Assembly (NCBI GenBank): GCA_025450095.1
Contig: JANWID010000002.1
Coordinates: forward strand, 1 to 10,996
Direction: 5' to 3'
DNA: 10,996 bases
Source of the DNA: Bacteroidia bacterium
GTDB lineage: Bacteria; Bacteroidota; Bacteroidia; AKYH767-A; OLB10
Position numbers and translations under genes: made by a program. Shown here piece after piece: positions 7,392-10,996 of the stretch. The notes under the pieces were generated by a model. That model was given only the letters and a program-made list of their open reading frames with translations, was not told the DNA's origin and did not search any database. The stretch's first letter is position 1. The number at the start of each line of letters is the position of its first letter.

Positions 7392-8470
7392 AAGAAACAG
7401 CACTGACCGATAAACATATAGCCCTGGGAGCTAAAATGGTGGAATTTGCAGGCTATAATATGCCTGTTTTATATACAGGAATTAATGATGAACACGAAAC
7501 TGTGCGCAACCGCGTCGGAGTTTTCGATGTTTCGCATATGGGAGAATTTATTTTAAAAGGCTCCGGCGCACTCGATCTTATTCAACGTGTAACTAGCAAT
7601 GATGCCTCAAAGCTTACCGATGGTAAAGTGCAGTATTCCTGTCTGCCCAATGAAACAGGAGGTATTGTTGATGATCTTCTGGTTTACCGGATCGATGAGC
7701 TTACTTATATGCTGGTTGTAAATGCATCCAACATTGAGAAAGACTGGAACTGGATTGTATCAAAAAACACAGGCGGTGTGGAGATGCACAATATCTCTGA
7801 TAAAACATCACTTCTTGCAGTTCAGGGTCCGCTTGCCGCGGAAGTTTTACAATCACTGACAGATATTAATCTGAAGGATATGGAATACTATACCTTCAGT
7901 AAAGGAACCTTTGCAGGTTTCGACCATGTATTGATTTCTGCAACGGGTTATACCGGTGCGGGTGGTTTCGAAATTTATTTTGAAAATCCGAAAGCTAACC
8001 AGATTTGGGATGCTGTTTTTGAAGCCGGATCAAAACATGGAATCAAACCTGCGGGCTTAGGTGCGCGTGACACATTGCGACTTGAAATGGGATTTTGTCT
8101 TTATGGAAATGATATCGACGATACCACATCTCCCATTGAAGCAGGCCTTGGATGGATAACAAAATTCACGAAAGTTTTCACCAATTCTGCAGCGCTGAAA
8201 AAACAAAAAGAGGAAGGTGTTTCCAGGAAACTTGTTGGTTTTATGATGACAGACCGGGGTATTGCACGACATGGTTATGAAATCCGTGATGAAAATGGAA
8301 ACCGCATCGGAGAAGTTACATCCGGTACACAGGCACCTTCATTACAGCAGTCGGTTGGAATGGGTTATGTGAGTACATCACATGCAAAGGAAGGGAGCGA
8401 AATATTCATCCAGATTCGTGATAAAAGCCTGAAAGCCAAAGTCGTAAAAATACCATTTTTCAAAAAATAA
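7388..8470 (+). CDS. gcvT: Aminomethyltransferase, glycine cleavage system T protein
   Basis: A 360-residue cytoplasmic T protein. It releases ammonia from the aminomethyl-lipoyl arm of GcvH and passes the C1 unit to tetrahydrofolate, giving 5,10-methylene-THF. Full length and colinear with the E. coli enzyme. Visible landmarks are [12 protein letters not shown] (18-29), [11 protein letters not shown] (44-54), [11 protein letters not shown] (91-101) with the conserved acidic pair Asp95/Asp96, [21 protein letters not shown], the folate-site segment [11 protein letters not shown], and the C-terminal barrel domain with [10 protein letters not shown]. It overlaps the glycosyltransferase stop by four bases and has a weak purine-rich AGGAAA stretch just upstream. 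No gcvH or gcvP is in the window, so the rest of the complex must be encoded elsewhere. Nothing in the sequence suggests loss of function. Confidence 0.96.
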   Translation: MKETALTDKHIALGAKMVEFAGYNMPVLYTGINDEHETVRNRVGVFDVSHMGEFILKGSGALDLIQRVTSNDASKLTDGKVQYSCLPNETGGIVDDLLVYRIDELTYMLVVNASNIEKDWNWIVSKNTGGVEMHNISDKTSLLAVQGPLAAEVLQSLTDINLKDMEYYTFSKGTFAGFDHVLISATGYTGAGGFEIYFENPKANQIWDAVFEAGSKHGIKPAGLGARDTLRLEMGFCLYGNDIDDTTSPIEAGLGWITKFTKVFTNSAALKKQKEEGVSRKLVGFMMTDRGIARHGYEIRDENGNRIGEVTSGTQAPSLQQSVGMGYVSTSHAKEGSEIFIQIRDKSLKAKVVKIPFFKK

Positions 8471-8479
8471 GTTATTGAC

Positions 8480-8487
8480 TACCTTTG
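8480..8487 (+). promoter_or_regulatory. Upstream -7 promoter box candidate for comB
   Basis: TACCTTTG matches TAnnTTTG exactly, ten bases past the gcvT stop. A TTTT at 8456-8459 sits 20 bases upstream in the -33 position, one mismatch from TTTG. If used, comB mRNA would carry a leader of about 90 bases. Confidence 0.45.
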
Positions 8488-8506
8488 TCGAATACGCCAA
8501 TCTGGT

Positions 8507-8538
8507 TTTGAAAAGAGTTGAATTATTTTTTATGTTTC
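8507..8538 (+). promoter_or_regulatory. Proximal promoter candidate for comB (-33 and -7 elements)
   Basis: TTTG at 8507-8510 is followed after 20 bases by TATGTTTC at 8531-8538, one mismatch (final C for G) from the full Bacteroidota pattern TTTG-N20-TAnnTTTG. It is the best two-part match in the window and lies about 44 bases before the comB ATG. Transcription would start near 8545. Confidence 0.5.
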
Positions 8539-8581
8539 CAATCACTAACATGGAAACTTTGCATACCGAATTTATTCCTGT

Positions 8582-9313
8582 ATGAAGAAAACACTGGATG
8601 TTTGTTTTTCACCGGCCCTTTATCATCTGTATGATGTGTCCGGATGTATCGTTGTAGTAATTGATGTGCTGCGTGCAACATCATCGGTATGTGTTGCATT
8701 TCATCATGGTGTGAGAAGTATCGTACCGGTAGCATCTGTTGAAGAAAGTTTTGCCTACCGTGCGAAAGGATACCTGGTAGGAGCAGAGCGTAAAGGAGAA
8801 ATGGTAGTGGGATTTGATCTTGGGAATTCTCCATTCAGCTATATGAATGATTCCATCCGTGACCGGGATATTGCACTCACCACAACAAACGGGACGCAAG
8901 CAATTCATGCGGCAAAAGGTGCCAAGCAGATTGTGATCGGATCGTTTCTGAATATTACCGCATTATGTAACTGGTTATTAACCCAGGATGCCAACGTGGT
9001 TTTACTTTGTTCCGGATGGAAGAACGCTTTTAATTTTGAGGATACACTATTTGCAGGTGCAGTTGTAAAAAGGTTGTTGCATGCATACCAACTTACTGAT
9101 CATCGCGATTCAGCACTGGCGGCAATGAACCTGTTCGATCTTGCTAAAGATGATCTGTATGGTTTCCTGGAACGATCTTCTCACAGGAAACGTCTTGAAA
9201 AACTCCATATTGATGATGATATCAGCTTTTGTCTGAAACCTGATTATACGGATGCGATTCCTGTTTTGAAAGGAGATGCTATTTATAATCTGAATGTAAT
9301 GCAGTCGATCTGA
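8582..9313 (+). CDS. comB: 2-phosphosulfolactate phosphatase family protein (ComB)
   Basis: A 243-residue cytoplasmic protein of the ComB family, whose archaeal member is a Mg-dependent acid phosphatase converting 2-phosphosulfolactate to sulfolactate in coenzyme M synthesis. Family blocks are complete and in order: VIDVLRATSS (26-35), GAERKG (67-72), GFDLGNSP (77-84), TTTNGT (100-105), CSGW (143-146) and EDTLFAGA (153-160). The length suits the family (about 230-245). It has no signal peptide. No ComA-like phosphosulfolactate synthase or other sulfonate gene is nearby, so the in vivo substrate here is open. The gene stands alone between gcvT (111-base gap) and the zinc hydrolase (101-base gap), with two promoter candidates upstream. 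A short upstream frame ends in a TGA that overlaps this ATG. Confidence 0.9.
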   Translation: MKKTLDVCFSPALYHLYDVSGCIVVVIDVLRATSSVCVAFHHGVRSIVPVASVEESFAYRAKGYLVGAERKGEMVVGFDLGNSPFSYMNDSIRDRDIALTTTNGTQAIHAAKGAKQIVIGSFLNITALCNWLLTQDANVVLLCSGWKNAFNFEDTLFAGAVVKRLLHAYQLTDHRDSALAAMNLFDLAKDDLYGFLERSSHRKRLEKLHIDDDISFCLKPDYTDAIPVLKGDAIYNLNVMQSI

Positions 9314-9372
9314 TAAATATTATTAGCAAGAGCTAACGTCAGGTCGCTTTTAACAGTTCTATTTTTTTTTTG

Positions 9373-9392
9373 AAATGAATTTTCATTTTTTT
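9373..9392 (+). terminator. Weak hairpin with T tail after comB
   Basis: AAATGA (9373-9378) pairs with TCATTT (9383-9388) around a four-base loop, followed by more T. Only one G-C pair supports the stem, so stability is low. A second small hairpin, TTAGC/GCTAA around AAGA (9323-9336), lies upstream, with a run of ten T at 9362-9371. Either or both could end the comB transcript. Confidence 0.25.
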
Positions 9393-9414
9393 CAAACCAT
9401 TAATTTACTTTTTC

Positions 9415-10389
9415 ATGAAAACTTTACTTTCCGCCTGTATGGCATCCATGATTCTTGTTTCCATTATCCAATCCAGTTCTTACAGCTGGGGATTCTGGGC
9501 CCATCAACGCATCAACCGCATGGCAGTTTTTTCGTTACCCTCGCCAATGTTTGGTTTCTTTAAGTATCACATCGATTTTCTCACCCAACACGCAGTGGAT
9601 CCCGATAAACGGCGATATGCAATGGATGGAGAAGCAGCTTGTCACTACATAGATCTTGATCGTTATGGTGAACATCCATTCGACAGCATTCCACAGCGAT
9701 GGAATGAAGCTGTTCTGAAATTTACAGAGGATACACTCATGGCACATGGTATCGTTCCGTGGCATATCGAAAGAATGACGTATCGTTTAACTGCAGCATT
9801 CCGTGATCGTGATGCTGCACGTATTCTGAAATATGCAGCCGAAATCGGTCATTATATCGGTGATGCACATGTGCCATTGCACTGCACTCAAAACTACAAC
9901 GGACAACTTACAGGTCAGCACGGCATTCATGGATTTTGGGAATCGAGAATTCCGGAATTGTTTGGCGAAGATTTCGATTACCTGACCGGAAGATGTACTT
10001 ATATTTCAAGCCCATTGAAAATGGCATGGAAAATTGTAGCCGGCAGCTACCAGGCACACGATTCAGTTTTAATTTTTGAAAAACAGCTTAATGAAAAATT
10101 TCCTGCAGACCGGAAATATGCTTACGAGCAAAAAGGCAATACTACAATAAAAGTTTATTCACTTGAATATACCATGGCTTACGATCGGATGCTGAATGGT
10201 ATGACCGAACGCAGAATGCGTGAGGCGATTCATATGGTAGCATCGTACTGGTATACTGCATGGATTAACGCCGGACAACCGGAATTGGATATGCACACCA
10301 TAGATCAAATCATCGAAACTGAAAATATTTCCGTGAACGAAACGGATTCAGTAAAATTAAAGCACTTGTTGAGAGGTCATGATGATTGA
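9415..10389 (+). CDS. Secreted zinc-dependent phospholipase C / S1-P1 nuclease superfamily protein
   Basis: A 324-residue exported hydrolase. Residues 1-24 are a signal peptide (hydrophobic 4-19), and cleavage after YS would leave Trp25 as the mature N-terminus. In this superfamily the N-terminal Trp itself binds zinc. The other tri-zinc ligands are recognisable by spacing: His30 (five after Trp25, as in P1 nuclease), Asp62 or Asp64 and His77 (CHYIDLD), His146 and Asp150 (GHYIGD), His156 (PLHCTQ), and His172 with Glu176 (IHGFWES). The set therefore looks complete and catalytically competent. The last pair is HxxxE, as in Bacillus cereus phospholipase C, rather than HxxxD as in P1 nuclease, so a phospholipid or phosphoester substrate is somewhat favoured over nucleic acid. 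The tail after about 290 is polar and looks disordered. The start at 9415 is set by the signal peptide. It is probably transcribed alone. Confidence 0.85.
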   Translation: MKTLLSACMASMILVSIIQSSSYSWGFWAHQRINRMAVFSLPSPMFGFFKYHIDFLTQHAVDPDKRRYAMDGEAACHYIDLDRYGEHPFDSIPQRWNEAVLKFTEDTLMAHGIVPWHIERMTYRLTAAFRDRDAARILKYAAEIGHYIGDAHVPLHCTQNYNGQLTGQHGIHGFWESRIPELFGEDFDYLTGRCTYISSPLKMAWKIVAGSYQAHDSVLIFEKQLNEKFPADRKYAYEQKGNTTIKVYSLEYTMAYDRMLNGMTERRMREAIHMVASYWYTAWINAGQPELDMHTIDQIIETENISVNETDSVKLKHLLRGHDD

Positions 10390-10400
10390 AATTCATTCGT

Positions 10401-10408
10401 TACTTTTG
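10401..10408 (+). promoter_or_regulatory. Bacteroidota -7 promoter box of the methyltransferase gene
   Basis: TACTTTTG matches TAnnTTTG exactly. It lies in the 37-base gap after the zinc-hydrolase stop and 18 bases before the ATG at 10427, leaving a leader of about 12 bases. No clear -33 TTTG is found at 20 bases, so only the -7 element supports it. Confidence 0.55.
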
Positions 10409-10426
10409 TAATCACTCTTTAAAAAT

Positions 10427-10996
10427 ATGAATCGTCCCGACAATTACCTGGAATATAATCGTGAAGCATGGAATCAACAGGTTCGGTCGGGTAACCGCTG
10501 GACAATACCGGTTGGTGAAAAGGAGATTAATGCGGCCCGGAATGGTGAATGGAAAGTAGTTTTGACTCCGAAGAAATCTGTTCCACTCCGTTGGTTTGCT
10601 GATCCCGGTGCAAAAGTGCTTGGTCTCGCTTCCGGTGGAGGACAACAAGGTCCTATATTGGCAGCTGCCGGGTATGATGTTACAATATTTGATAATTCCA
10701 CCGCTCAGCTTGAACAGGATCGCAGTGTTTCTGATATGTTCAACCTGGATATAAAAACTGTGCAGGGTGATATGGCTGATCTTTCCGTGTTCGAAGATGA
10801 AACCTTCGATATGGTTTTTAATCCACTCTCCATTTCATTTGTACCGGACGTGTTGCCGGTTTACCGGGAAGTATCCAGGGTGCTGAAACCAGGCGGTATT
10901 TTCCTGACCGCATTCACGAAACCGGTGTACAATCTTTTCGACATCATGCTTGTGGAGCAGGGAATATTTACACTTAAATATTCAAGTCCATATTCC
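10427..10996 (+). CDS. Class I SAM-dependent methyltransferase, 3' end outside the window (partial)
   Basis: 190 codons are present and the frame is open at the right edge. The N-terminus (NYLEYNREAWNQQV, 6-19) is the lead-in of a methyltransferase group common in Bacteroidota and Firmicutes. The S-adenosylmethionine site is clear: motif I VLGLASGGGQQGP (64-76), the acidic strand end TIFDNS (86-91; Asp89), GDMADLS (114-120), and the late strand RVLKPGGIFL (151-160). The usual length of about 250-270 residues suggests roughly a quarter to a third of the protein is missing. It is cytoplasmic, as no signal peptide or membrane segment is seen. The methyl acceptor cannot be told from sequence, and no neighbour indicates it. 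Confidence 0.85.
   Translation, partial: MNRPDNYLEYNREAWNQQVRSGNRWTIPVGEKEINAARNGEWKVVLTPKKSVPLRWFADPGAKVLGLASGGGQQGPILAAAGYDVTIFDNSTAQLEQDRSVSDMFNLDIKTVQGDMADLSVFEDETFDMVFNPLSISFVPDVLPVYREVSRVLKPGGIFLTAFTKPVYNLFDIMLVEQGIFTLKYSSPYS

Noticed and set aside
10412..10701. Two minus-strand frames opposite the methyltransferase
   Set aside because: They oppose a well-supported methyltransferase with intact SAM motifs and carry no family signature.
1..10996. Search for CRISPR arrays, tRNA or rRNA genes, insertion sequences, toxin-antitoxin or defence modules
   Set aside because: I saw no regularly spaced repeats, cloverleaf-like segments, transposase motifs or defence-associated domains; the genes present are recognisable metabolic or envelope functions.

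Overview
The window reads as chromosomal DNA of a member of the Bacteroidota. Three things point there: matches to the Bacteroidota -7 promoter box TAnnTTTG just upstream of several starts, no strong Shine-Dalgarno sequences, and protein types typical of the phylum (a secreted CUB-domain surface protein, a PglF/WbpM-type membrane nucleotide-sugar dehydratase, a ComB-family protein). I cannot name the genus.

Layout. Positions 1-708 (minus) hold the N-terminal 236 codons of a secreted CUB-domain protein that runs off the left edge. Positions 709-1304 are a gene-poor gap of about 600 bases. A secreted class 3 lipase (1305-2411, minus) is divergent from the tRNA hydroxylase gene miaE (2559-3143, plus). 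miaE meets the PglF/CapD-like dehydratase gene (3144-5015, minus) tail to tail, with directly abutting stop codons.

From a divergent promoter region (5016-5289) a plus-strand cluster begins: an NAD-dependent sugar epimerase/dehydratase, a GT4-like glycosyltransferase and gcvT, with a 2-base gap and then a 4-base overlap between genes. Next come comB (8582-9313) with its own promoter candidates, a secreted tri-zinc phospholipase C/P1-nuclease-fold protein (9415-10389), and a class I methyltransferase cut by the right edge (10427-10996).

How the genes fit together. The dehydratase, epimerase and glycosyltransferase are a small surface-polysaccharide or glycan module: nucleotide-sugar modification plus sugar transfer. 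gcvT is a C1-metabolism gene apparently co-transcribed with it. miaE (tRNA modification), comB (sulfonate metabolism) and the methyltransferase look like independent housekeeping or accessory units. The lipase, the CUB protein and the zinc hydrolase carry signal peptides and would act outside the cytoplasm.

Four family-based start choices differ from the longest open frame: miaE at 2559, the dehydratase at 5015, the glycosyltransferase at 6294, and the CUB protein at 708 (or 714). I found no RNA genes, CRISPR arrays, insertion sequences or clear novel system. The most noteworthy items are the regulatory layout around comB, the promoter-adjacent starts and the unexplained 709-1304 gap.
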